Origin: Spirometra erinaceieuropaei
Lineage: Eukaryota; Platyhelminthes; Cestoda; Diphyllobothriidea; Diphyllobothriidae
DNA length: 64,000 bases
Assembly (NCBI GenBank): GCA_902702965.1
Contig: CACRXP010000864.1
Location: 172,996-236,995 of the forward strand
Direction of reading: 5' to 3'
Shown piece after piece: positions 56,020-64,000 of the stretch (its first letter is position 1; every line of letters starts with the position of its first letter). The position numbers were made by a program, and so were the translations under genes. The notes below the pieces were generated by a model. It did no database searches and was not told where the DNA came from. It worked only from the letters and a program-made list of their open reading frames with translations.

Positions 56020-57160
56020 CTGAGCCTCGAACTCTTGAATGCAGATAAGAATTGAATTATAAAATAGGTCCGATGATCTAGTAACCGACTGACCTCCAAA
56101 CACACGAACACACGAAATCGGTGAGCTCTTTGATGTTATCGCTCAGAAAACCAGAAAAACTCTGCTATCGACGACTTCGGGCGCATCCTAATCGAAATGA
56201 GATCATAAATCACCATGCAACCCTATGCACATCGTTCCAAGTGACCTTCTAAAAACCTACCTGTCGACTTGTGACGGGAAAACACTTTAACCTGATGGTT
56301 GGACGAACATTGATGTTAGGACATCTTAACACATTCGTATTAGTAAAAAAGTTTACAGTAGGAATTCAGAGCATCAATAATTGGAAAAATCGTTTTTAAA
56401 CTTTTTTAGCAGCTTCATGATAGGGTGATTTAGCAATGGCTGCATAACCAATAAAAAGTGTTCATAAAATCGATATAAATTTGACATGTTCATAGGTTAG
56501 TGGATGCAAAGGACGGCGAGTACAAAATGAGTAATTATAAACATATCAATGCCCGATTTGTCGTATTGTTTAAATGGTTCCATTGATCAGGTTTTCCCTC
56601 CGTATGCAGGTCGCCTGCATAAGCAACGATTCGCAATATTGTCTTTGAGTCAGCAGAGTGTAAAAATCTAAACCGTGCTCTTTGAACAAAATGTCGGGCA
56701 TTTAATTCAAGTTGTCATTCCGCTCCCTTTCATCGTGAGTTAAATATTGTACTGCAGGTTATAAACAACAATATGAGACTCCTGGGTATTTTCCTCGTTA
56801 GTGAAAATCAATGCTATTTGGCTGACCTAGCTCCTATGCAGTATTTTCTGGCATGGCTTTGGCATATGCTTAAATATAGGGGGGTGTTAAAAAATTACAG
56901 AAATTAAACATTGCTACTTTATCAACCTATCCATAGATTTGTCTAATAAACAGGAAATGGATATTTAGAGAGCATTGTTTGGCACCTTGTTATTAAGGCG
57001 TCCAATGAGGTTTCGACGCGTAGACATACATGGTGTCCATTGTTTCATCTAATGGTACATGGCCAAAAACGGACTCCAGTGTAAACAAACTGTTATAGCT
57101 GTTTTATTCTCCATATTACTCGACAAAAGGACAGGTGCCTCTTGGTAGTTAGACCGCAAG
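56020..57160. other. Unclassified DNA, no gene seen
   Basis: No feature was recognised. Confidence 0.4.
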
Positions 57161-57167
57161 CTTACGG

Positions 57168-58157
57168 TAGGTAGGCTTACTCATGAAATGACCACCGAAA
57201 TAACGAAATGTGTTTTTGTTTCGAAAAAGATTAATTAAGTAAGTTTTTAAAACTAGTCAGCATGCAACATAAGTCTATACTATTTCAGTTACCACAAGAC
57301 GCCGGCTTTCAAATGAGCTACCATCCGGTTGCATGCAAAAATCACACTCTGTAAAAATGACTACATACGTAGTATTCATTTTTCTCTTTGATTTTCAATG
57401 CCCTTAAGACTCCAATTATTTTTTTATGGAACAGATGCATAAAAATATTCAGTCATTTCCTCATTCGGTAGAAAAATATGTCTTCTTCTAATTTTATGTC
57501 CAAAAGGAGGGACATAATTCGTCTTTTAAAATCCTTTCTGATTTCCAAATAATTTCGAACCCACTATACAGTTACACATAGATTCCGGGTTTCCGAACCA
57601 CGAGCCGTATTTTTTCGGCGCACAGAAAACCACGCATTTCTCTACTGTATTAAAAGGAAACCATATTGGTTTCATAAAATTTAGCAGTAGTTTTGATCCC
57701 TACTGGTAACTTTACAAACCACAATAGTAAACGCTGAGACATGACGATTTACGAACGGCCATTTCACGATATATATAAGTCCCACAATTAGTAACATTTT
57801 TAAAACTGAATTATTTCTCTCCTTTGGACATAAAATTAAAAAAAGACGTAATTCTCTACCGAATGAGTAACGTAATGCATATTTTTATGAATGTTTACCA
57901 TTAAATATGATTGAGTTTTATGAGCATAGAAGATCAATGAAAAAGTGCATGCTACATAAGTAGTCACTTTTTACAGAGCATGGTTTTTGTGCGCAACCGG
58001 TAGGACGTTCGTTCAAAAGCGAGCATCCTAAGTGACTGAAGTATTATAGAATTATGTTGCAAACTGACCAGTTTTACAGTCCTAATTAGTTAATCTTTTC
58101 GAAACAAAAACCTGTTTCGGAATTTCGGCGGACATTTAATGAGTCAATACACCTACT
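57168..58157. mobile_element. Foldback element, copy 3, near complete
   Basis: The best uninterrupted copy. The left end GGTAGGTAGGCTTACTCATG pairs with the right end CATTTAATGAGTCAATACAC plus CTACTG. Inner pairs include GTTTTTGTTTCGAAAAAGAT with its complement near 58100, TGCAACATAAGTCTATACTA with the complement near 58050, and GCATAAAAATATTCAG with the complement near 57890. The arms reach at least 330 bp inwards, so the whole element is close to a palindrome of about 1 kb with a roughly 300-bp centre. No coding capacity is present. Confidence 0.82.
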
Positions 58158-58159
58158 GT

Positions 58160-58605
58160 TTGTCAAACTGATTATAATTCCCGTGCAGTCAGGTGTTTTG
58201 AAAAGTTTAGATCGGAGTGATCGGTAAAGTATTTAAATGAAAAGAAAAAATGCTAGAAAATAGAGACCGTCAACTTTATGGGAGCATTACTACAGAGATG
58301 TGTAGTAATTGTTAGTCACTGCGGATATCACAAATTCCAGGATCAAACTGACGACTAGAAGGGAATAAAACAATAAAGCTGCAGCATGATTCTGCGTTCC
58401 TCCTCACTGAGACGCTCCTAGATATTGGACAATCTTTCGACCCTTTCCGCTGCAAAAATCGCTCGGCCGCTTTTGCCTTTGAGGTAAAAAAGTCTGGCTA
58501 GCGCAAAAAGCTAGATCATATAAAAATAGCCCATATAGGGGAACAAGCGCTCGCGGTCCATTTAAGCGGGACAACAAATAACATGTAAACACACACCTAC
58601 ACGTA
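58160..58605. other. Unclassified DNA, no gene seen
   Basis: No feature was recognised. Confidence 0.4.
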
Positions 58606-58610
58606 TAAAC

Positions 58611-59304
58611 GTGGAACGGTATGCAATCCGCCATAATACTGTACAGGCCTTAAAAGAAAGAAATCACTGTTCAGTGCATTCACCGGATAAACAGAAGTGG
58701 TTAAATAGTCTAATATCAGATAAAAACATAATAATTCTTTCATCAGACAAAGGACGACTAATTAAAACTTCGAACAAAACGGATAACAATGAAAAGATGT
58801 CATAATTGAAAGATAATTCAATCTACATACCACCACTTCACAAACCCCACCAAAAAACAAATCGCATCTATCGACAAAGTGTCGAAGCGAGTGACAGGGA
58901 GGAAGCAACTACCAAATAGTATTGCCACGTCTGCAACTGGCAGCAGATATTGGTGAATTCCTAGGACAAACTGAACCAACCAACGCCAAAATCCACAAGG
59001 CTGAAGTTCCACAACGATCGGTGGTAACCTTACTCATTCATCCAATTACAAAATTCCCCATGGCCATTCAATCAACACCACCAATTTAAAAAAGATTGTG
59101 AAAGGTCCATGGTGAACTTTGTAGAATTTCTAAAAATATTTTGAGACATTAAAACTTCCGATGATGAAATATTGTTTTCCTCGGCGTCGTCTCGTTGTTC
59201 ACATCAATAGCAATAGGCCTAGTAAAGGAATGCACAAATGAACTCCTGTACTCATATAAAACGGATGTTCCCGAAACATCCTCACCAGAAATGTTGGACC
59301 TTTG
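58611..59304 (+). pseudogene. PLE family C, N-terminal part, host of a nested PLE
   Basis: The + strand frame at 58611-58805 contains LISDKNIIILSSDKGRLIKT, matching the PLE N-terminal DKG motif (ELKADKDLVIVPADKGRATV in family A). Further on, pieces read KIHKAEVPQRSVVTLIHPIT (fingers) and VVSLFTSIAIGLVKECTNEL (motif A region), then stop at the insertion point. Several stops and frameshifts are present. The reading resumes at 62428 after a 3.1-kb PLE, so both parts were one element. Confidence 0.75.
59292..59304 (+). repeat. 13-bp target-site duplication, left
   Basis: TGTTGGACCTTTG here is repeated exactly at 62428-62440. The bases on either side differ, so the duplication is exactly 13 bp and marks the borders of the inserted PLE. 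Confidence 0.88.
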
Positions 59305-59339
59305 ACGAAGACACAATCGCCGGGACAAGAGCTTTATTA

Positions 59340-59381
59340 GCCTGACGTTTCGGATTCCTACTCGAATCCATCATCAGAGAC
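59340..59381 (-). ncRNA. Hammerhead ribozyme motif, family A (3' end)
   Basis: Minus strand: GTCT/AGGC stem I, CTGATGA (59377-59371), stem II GGATTC/GAATCC with loop GAGTAG, GAAAC, GTC (59346-59344), then TAATAAA. All core positions are intact. UGA at 59376-59374 is the stop codon of the element's open frame. Confidence 0.88.
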
Positions 59382-61055
59382 AAAAGTGCAGAAACGGGTG
59401 GTTGTTGCACAAGGGGCTGCGGTATTTATAGGATGCAGTAGCCATGCTACCGCATACCCATGAACCTTCACGGCTCCCCCCTTCATCCGGGATTGTCGCA
59501 CTTGGTGTGATCATTGCTTGATGGCCGACATTCGAGTCGATAATTGCTGCAATTTCATCACGTGCGTTGGATGTTGGCGTGATGATTGCTCGACCATCTG
59601 ACGCATCGACCCGGGTGTTGGGAAGAGTGTTCACCTCTGCGCTCCCCGCATGGCTTGTTACCCCGCCTAGGCGAAGTTTCAGTACGGAGTATGGAATGGG
59701 AAGATCGTTGCACTTGTTGATGGACTGGGGGCCAGTAAACCATGATTCCAGTAGCTCCCGGCTCACTCGGTTGTCACCTCTTGCGGGAATTTCGGCCTCA
59801 TGGAATTTAAATGTGTGACAGGATCTCGTGGAATGAGCTGCAACTTAAGAGCTGGCGTCATTTCTGCGCACCGCTGCCGCGTGTTCGGCCATTCTCGTTC
59901 GGAGCTGTCTTCCGGTTTCTCCGACGTAGTTGCTTTGTCCACAACTGCACCAGATCCGATAAACGACTCCAGACGTTTCTAGCCGTGGCAGTGGGTCTTT
60001 CGGTTTCATGATCAGACGCCTGATGGTTGCCTCCGGTCTGTGTGCCGCTCCAACCCCACGTGGTGCGAGAAGGCGGCCGACAGCTTCCGAAACGTTCTTG
60101 ACATACGGAAGTGCCCGCCAAGACTTTGTGTCCGTGCGGTTAGGCCTTTCGTCCCTTTTGCGTATGCACCGATTGACGAAGTTGCGCGGGTAGCCATTGG
60201 ATTTGAAGACCCGTCGGAGGTATTGCAGTTCAGCAATTTTGTCTTCCGGCTCACTGCAGTGCGTTTCGACACGCCGATAGAGCGTCCTTACACAACTGCG
60301 TTTGTGGCTGATTGGGTGGCTACTGTTGAAGTTCAGTTCTTGCATCGTATTTGTCGCTTTCCTGAACACTTTGGTCTTTAGTCCACCACAATCCTTGCGG
60401 CATACGAGGACATCCAGGAAGGCCAGCTGGTTGTTCTCTTCCTCCTCCATCGTAAATTGAATGTCCAGGAAGACGGCGTTGAGATGTTCTTGGAATGTCA
60501 ACACCTGATCCCGTTCGATGACGACGAAGGTATCATCCACATACCGGGCCCAGAATTTCGGTCTGTGGTGTTGGAAGACCAGCGACTCTAACCGTTGCAG
60601 GACCGCCTCGGCGATGGAACACGAAATCGGCAAACCCATTGGTGTGCCCTTCACCTGTTCGTAGATTGTCCCGTCGAACGTGAAGTACGTCCTGAGACAG
60701 AGCTTCAAGAGCTGAAGGACTTGGGCGTGTCCAAGACGGTTCTCCGTTTCATCGTATTTGCTTTGTAGTAGCAGTTCAATTGTCTCGATCGCCAGGTCCT
60801 GGGGACTAGAAGTAAAAAGGGATGTAACATCAAAAGATACCATGGCCTCATTTGGATGGATGCTTATCCCTTTGAGTTTCTCCAAAAATTGTGCTGACGA
60901 AGAGACCGTGGTGTCTGACTCAGCGGTCAGGAACTTGAGACGCCGGAACAGCCACTTCGCCAGTCCGTACGTTGGAGTCCCATTGAGCGACACGATGGGT
61001 CGGAGAGGAGCGCCGTCTTTGTGCACCTTAGGGAGGCCATATAATCGGGCCAAGC
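59374..61055 (-). pseudogene. PLE family A reverse transcriptase and GIY-YIG endonuclease
   Basis: Domain order on the minus strand: YGLPKVHKDGAPLRPIVS (fingers), MVSFDVTSLFTS (motif A with catalytic Asp, about residues 71-82 of this part), KGTPMGLPISCSIAEAVLQR (motif B), ARYVDDTFVVI (motif C, residues 169-179), FTMEEEENNQLAFLDVLV, linker ALPYVKNVSEAVGRLLAP, then GIY-YIG: GVVYRIWCSCGQSNYVGETG (362-381), RMAEH and a C-terminal tail with SRELLESWF. A single in-frame TAA at 59845-59847 interrupts the part after GIY-YIG, and the same frame then runs to the UGA in the hammerhead core. The N-terminal part lies upstream in another frame. All visible catalytic residues are kept. Confidence 0.88.
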
Positions 61056-62042
61056 CGTATCTTGGGGTCTCGCCATGCGTCTGTCGGTCGGTGTTATTGC
61101 ACCTGAGTTCTCCAAGGCCAACAACCTAGCATTCATTTCGCGTGTCAGCGCCTTTAAAGGGTTCGTTGCACATGGGACATAGATCTGTCGGTCCTCCAGT
61201 AAACCTTTGGCTTTTTGAAGGTAGTCTGTCCTGTCCAGTACAACTGTGGCGCGTCCTTTGTCCGCTGGCACGATGACCAGGTCTTTGTCGGCCTTGAGTT
61301 CTCTAAGCGCATCACGTTCGACCTTGGAAAGCACTTCCCGCAGCCTGTGGGCCATCAGGAGAGACGACACTTGGTGTCGGATGAGGTTCTTAGTCTCCTC
61401 CGTTGCCTCCGTCTGACAAAAGATTGATTCCACTGCTGCAATCATGTTAACAGGTTTGGCGTCAGCCGTGTTAAATGAAGCTTTGTGCCGTAAAACCTGC
61501 ATCTGATCCTTCGTCAGCTCCTTTGATGACAGGTTGTGCACCCGTTTGTCGTTTCTGGGCGACGTTGGATTTGGCAGCTTTCGAAATTTGTTCTCCAGTG
61601 CTGCGTCGCGTATCGTGTTCTGTTCGCGGGCTTGTTCAGCTATCCTCAGCCGGAGCAGATTCGTACCCACTTCACCCATGAACTCACAGCGTCTGGTCTT
61701 CTCTTGGTCAATGCTTTGATGGTACTTACGAAGTCTCGAGTGGCAATCTTGGAGGAGCACTCGGATCATCCTTCTGCCGTGCTGAAATACTGCTCGTCTC
61801 GTCAAATCCGTGTTAACCGGTGGCTTGTATGAAACACACTTCGGTAACACATTATTGTCGAGACACCTGTGCAGAAACCGGATCTGCGAATACGTAGAGG
61901 CCTCCCGTAGGGCAAAGGTTTCCCATCGTCGTGCCGATCGGAGCGCATCGCGCCCAAATACGTTGCCAATAAAGGCAAAGAGCCGAGTCCCAGGAAGTAG
62001 TCTTAAAGAAGGAGACACGATCGCCGGGACAAGAGCTTTATT
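61050..62042 (-). pseudogene. PLE family A N-terminal region
   Basis: The open frame reads from the 5' repeat boundary (62042) to about 61050. It contains LSSKELTKDQMQVLRHKASFN and DKDLVIVPADKGRATVVLDR (the PLE N-terminal DKG motif), and ends GAITPTDRRMARPQDTAW. A one-base frameshift near 61050-61058 then moves the reading to the fingers motif YGLPKVHK. The first in-frame Met is MIRVLLQDCH (about 61770), but the true start is unknown. Codons before 62043 belong to the inverted repeat and are not part of the protein. The region is rich in charged helices, as usual for PLE N-termini. Confidence 0.8.
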
Positions 62043-62261
62043 ACTGAAACTTCGCCTAGGCGGGGTAACAAGCCATGCGGGGAGCGCAGAGGTGAACACT
62101 CTTCCCAACACCCGGGTCGATGCGTCAGATGGTCGAGCAATCATCACGCCAACATCCAACGCACGTGATGAAATTGCAGCAATTATCGACTCGAATGTCG
62201 GCCGGATGAAGGGGGGAGCCGTGAAGGTTCATGGGTATGCGGTAGCATGGCTACTGCATCC

Positions 62262-62269
62262 TATAAATA
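62262..62269 (+). promoter_or_regulatory. TATA box in family A terminal repeat
   Basis: TATAAATA lies 49 nt upstream of hammerhead stem I, at the conserved place in the pLTR. A promoter role is inferred. Confidence 0.5.
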
Positions 62270-62310
62270 CCGCAGCCCCTTGTGCAACAACCACCCGTTT
62301 CTGCACTTTT

Positions 62311-62352
62311 GTCTCTGATGATGGATTCGAGTAGGAATCCGAAACGTCAGGC
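62311..62352 (+). ncRNA. Hammerhead ribozyme motif, family A (inverted copy)
   Basis: GTCT/AGGC stem I, CTGATGA (62315-62321), GGATTC (62323-62328) with GAATCC (62335-62340), GAAAC, GTC (62346-62348), then TAATAAA. It has the same sequence as the copy at 59340-59381 on the other strand. All core positions are intact. Confidence 0.88.
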
Positions 62353-62427
62353 TAATAAAGCTCTTCTCCCGGCTATCGTGTATCCTTCTTCAAGACTACT
62401 TCCTGGGACTCGGCTTTTTGCTTGTAT

Positions 62428-62440
62428 TGTTGGACCTTTG
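62428..62440 (+). repeat. 13-bp target-site duplication, right
   Basis: Exact repeat of TGTTGGACCTTTG at 59292-59304. Confidence 0.88.
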
Positions 62441-62790
62441 TTGAAAGCCAATTTTTAGTTCGACATTAAGTACTAACAACACCTAAGGGCATCCCAAATG
62501 GGGTCACCAATGCCCGACTTTTTTGCAGAAGTAGCAATGCAGAAACTAGAATGTGTGGCACAGCCACTCGTTAACCCTTAATCGTGGCTGTGGTTTGTCG
62601 ACGACATGTTTGTTGCCATTAAAAGTGATCGACCAAAAATCCAGCATTACATCATAAATTCAGCAATTCTGGGAAGTAAGTTCTCATATGAAAAGGAGGT
62701 CGACAGTAACGTCTCATTCTTGAATGTTTTCATACAGCGAAAAATTGACGGAAAATTGCACAAACCTGTTTACCACAAATAATTTTACGT
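62428..62790 (+). pseudogene. PLE family C reverse transcriptase, continued after the nested insertion
   Basis: After the duplication the + strand resumes with codons resembling a PLE helix before motif B. A shifted frame then gives AEVAMQKLECVAQPL, FVDDMFVAIKSD (motif C) and YEKEVDSNVSFLNVFIQRKI. A similar piece is repeated at 63640-63780. Multiple frameshifts make it non-functional. Confidence 0.75.
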
Positions 62791-62799
62791 GGAGGTCAT

Positions 62800-63000
62800 T
62801 TTGCACTATGAGAGCAGCTATTTAATCTTTCAAGGACGGGCACTGCTAACAGCTTGCTTAATTGAGCAAAAACGCATGTTATGACGAAGAAAGCTGCAGA
62901 GTAAAACTGAAATATCTGCTTGCATTTTTTTGGGAACGTTTGCTCTTTAGATTTCGTATGCTGATTCATAAAGAAACAAGAATCAAACGATAAGGAATAA
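62800..63000. other. Unassigned segment within PLE family C
   Basis: About 200 bp separate the reverse transcriptase and GIY-YIG remnants of family C with no recognisable motif on either strand. It may be the decayed linker or a small insertion. Confidence 0.35.
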
Positions 63001-63004
63001 AACA

Positions 63005-63480
63005 ATGCCCAGAAGACGCGCAAAACAAATACTTGGACAACCCTCCCTCACATGAAAACATAAAATACAAGTGGCTTACACACCTGGGATTACTTAGCGC
63101 AGTCTGCTTGTGCATCATAAGGATAGGTTTGACTACCTACAGAAGAAAAATATCGTCAACAATATCCCATTTGAGACTTACGATGCCGTATATTGCGGTC
63201 AAACTGGAAAGTCCGTCCCCACACGCATTCACGAACGCCAGCTAGCTTTTAAGAGGCGCGACTACCTGTCTCAAGTGACCTTGCCCACAGTAGATACCGG
63301 GCGCGCTTTTTCATGGCACAAGACTCGTATCGTCAACGTCTGCATTGAAATAAGGATTAATAATTTCTTGAAGCCATGCACTCGGAAGAGTCATGCATTA
63401 ATCGTCGTATTGAGTTAGACGCCATGTACAAAAATTTCAAGGAGAAGTGGAAGGGACGAGAATCAATCGATACACATTGA
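63005..63480 (+). pseudogene. PLE family C GIY-YIG and tail
   Basis: Frame 63110-63418 contains NIPFETYDAVYCGQTGKSVP, then TRIHERQLAFKRRDYLSQV and FSWHKTRIV. These match the GIY-YIG domain from the YIG-like YCG onward, but the paired cysteines before it are lost (PFETY). A shifted frame from about 63369 adds EAMHSEESCINRRIELDAMY and a tail stopping at about 63479. The domain order fits the upstream reverse transcriptase at 62428-62790. Confidence 0.72.
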
Positions 63481-63639
63481 GGTATGCGGTGGACACATCC
63501 AGGCAGATTCGCCGGACAGGTATTAGGGTTTAGGCCAATTTGAAATTTTGACTGTTTTTAATACACATACTGGAGTCTGACGACGATACGGAGACTAACG
63601 TAGAAATATTACAAATACGTTTCTTACTTTGCCAAAGAA

Positions 63640-63780
63640 CCTTCTATCTTCAAACGCTCATAAATTCAGCAATTCCGGGAATCAAGTTCGCATTTGAAAA
63701 GGAAGTCGACTGTAAGATCCCATACTTGGATGTTCTCGTATAGCGAAAAATTTACGGAAAATTACACACACCTCACAAAT
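63640..63780 (+). pseudogene. PLE family C reverse transcriptase piece, second copy
   Basis: INSAIPGIKFAFEKEVDCKI and PYLDVLV match the post-motif-C region of PLE reverse transcriptases and the neighbouring piece at 62660-62760. It ends abruptly at about 63780, where a minus-strand terminal repeat begins. Confidence 0.65.
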
Positions 63781-64000
63781 GGAAGAGAATATGCGCATCC
63801 CAGGTTCTAGTTTAAAAGAAGACGAAGGCACGATCACTAGGACAGTAGATTTATTGGCCTTAGTTTTCGAACTCGAACTGGAGTTCATCATCAGATACTG
63901 TTGGAGTGCAGCACAGTGTGAAAATTTATATCGTTTTGTCGTGAGCGAGGACGGACTACGTCCGTGGCTAGGTCTGGTTTGTACTGCGTGGTCCACAGTG
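63781..64000 (-). repeat. PLE family C terminal repeat, inverted, cut by window end
   Basis: The minus strand carries a hammerhead-like motif (63857-63897), GGCCAATAAA after it, then CCTTCGTCTTCTTTTAAACT and a conserved tail also found at 45790-45860. It faces the + strand reverse transcriptase piece, giving another head-to-head junction. It continues past the window. Confidence 0.65.
63857..63897 (-). ncRNA. Hammerhead-like motif, family C
   Basis: Minus strand: core CTGATGA (63894-63888), stem II GAACTC/GAGTTC (perfect 6 bp) with loop CAGTTC, GAAA, then ACTA where other families have CGTC. Stem II is a third distinct but fully paired sequence. The stem III pair is lost and stem I is weak, so activity is doubtful. 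Confidence 0.65.

Larger units (their letters stand above)
59305..62427 (-). mobile_element. Near-complete PLE family A with inverted terminal repeats
   Basis: A 3,123-bp unit bounded by a perfect 13-bp target-site duplication. Minus-strand body: 5' region (62043 downwards), protein frames, C-terminal tail, TATA-like box (59423-59430) and hammerhead (59381-59340). Beyond the 5' end lies an inverted copy of the tail and pLTR (62044-62427, + strand). It is nearly identical to 59305-59682, except that a 34-bp segment is missing at about 62202 and a longer outer end is present. Because the duplication encloses both, the inverted arrangement integrated as one unit. Damage is light: one frameshift and one nonsense codon. 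Confidence 0.88.
62044..62427 (+). mobile_element. Inverted family A tail and terminal repeat
   Basis: The + strand runs from CTGAAACTTCGCCTAGGCGG through the C-terminal tail, TATAAATA (62262-62269), the hammerhead, AATAAA and on to CAAGACTACTTCCTGGGACT. The last part is also the reverse complement of 61964-62043, so the outer end contains the start of a following element unit. This is what would be expected if the template were a tandem or dimeric RNA. Confidence 0.82.

Noticed and set aside
61810..62334. 174-codon + strand frame
   Set aside because: Its first half is antisense to the PLE N-terminal frame and its second half is the inverted PLE tail. It is a chimera created by the junction.
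1..64000. CRISPR arrays, bacterial operons, tRNA or rRNA genes
   Set aside because: No regularly spaced repeats, ribosome-binding-site-led gene strings or complete tRNA cloverleaf were seen. The tRNA-like sequences are SINE heads.

Overview
This 64 kb window is eukaryotic DNA, AT-rich and almost gene-free. No operons, bacterial genes or long host open reading frames are visible. The coding remnants nearly all belong to retroelements: Penelope-like elements (PLEs) with a telomerase-type reverse transcriptase plus a C-terminal GIY-YIG endonuclease, a CR1/Jockey-type LINE, and a tRNA-derived SINE. This mix, with very short intron-like spacing in the one possible host exon, suggests a flatworm, most likely a large-genome tapeworm. 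That assignment is inference; no species marker was seen.

Layout. 1-8 kb: unclassified AT-rich DNA with a degenerate telomere-like patch and a decayed PLE end. 8-10.3 kb: a possible secreted CAP-like exon beside a roughly 1 kb foldback (palindromic) element that has been split by a PLE. 10.3-21.8 kb: mostly unclassified, with two PLE fragments and one decayed foldback. 21.8-24.8 kb: a 219-bp hammerhead-ribozyme-bearing insertion bounded by a 12-bp target-site duplication, a PLE fragment and a second telomere-like patch. 28.9-36.9 kb: LINE, SINE, a PLE fragment, a PLE with a 500-residue open frame, and a second foldback. 40-47 kb: a PLE with an inverted end, a 1.1-kb duplication carrying SINE pairs, a second LINE copy and an inverted pair of PLE ends. 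49-58 kb: decayed foldbacks, a SINE, a PLE fragment and the best-preserved foldback. 58.6-64 kb: a decayed PLE split by a near-complete PLE of another family (59305-62427) with a 13-bp target-site duplication.

The unifying theme is the PLE terminal repeat (pLTR). At least a dozen copies carry a recognisable minimal hammerhead ribozyme: a CUGANGA core, a 6-bp stem II, GAAA, and a GUC cleavage triplet with almost no stem III. Stem sequences differ between families but keep pairing. In the family A ends a TATA box lies about 50 nt upstream and AATAAA follows within a few nucleotides. In the two best open frames the stop codon is the UGA inside the ribozyme core. PLEs here repeatedly end in a second pLTR in inverted orientation, and the 13-bp duplication shows that one such inverted structure integrated as a single unit. 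Hammerheads in PLE repeats are established knowledge; the stop-in-core arrangement, the 219-bp mini-element and the repeated inverted junctions deserve follow-up.
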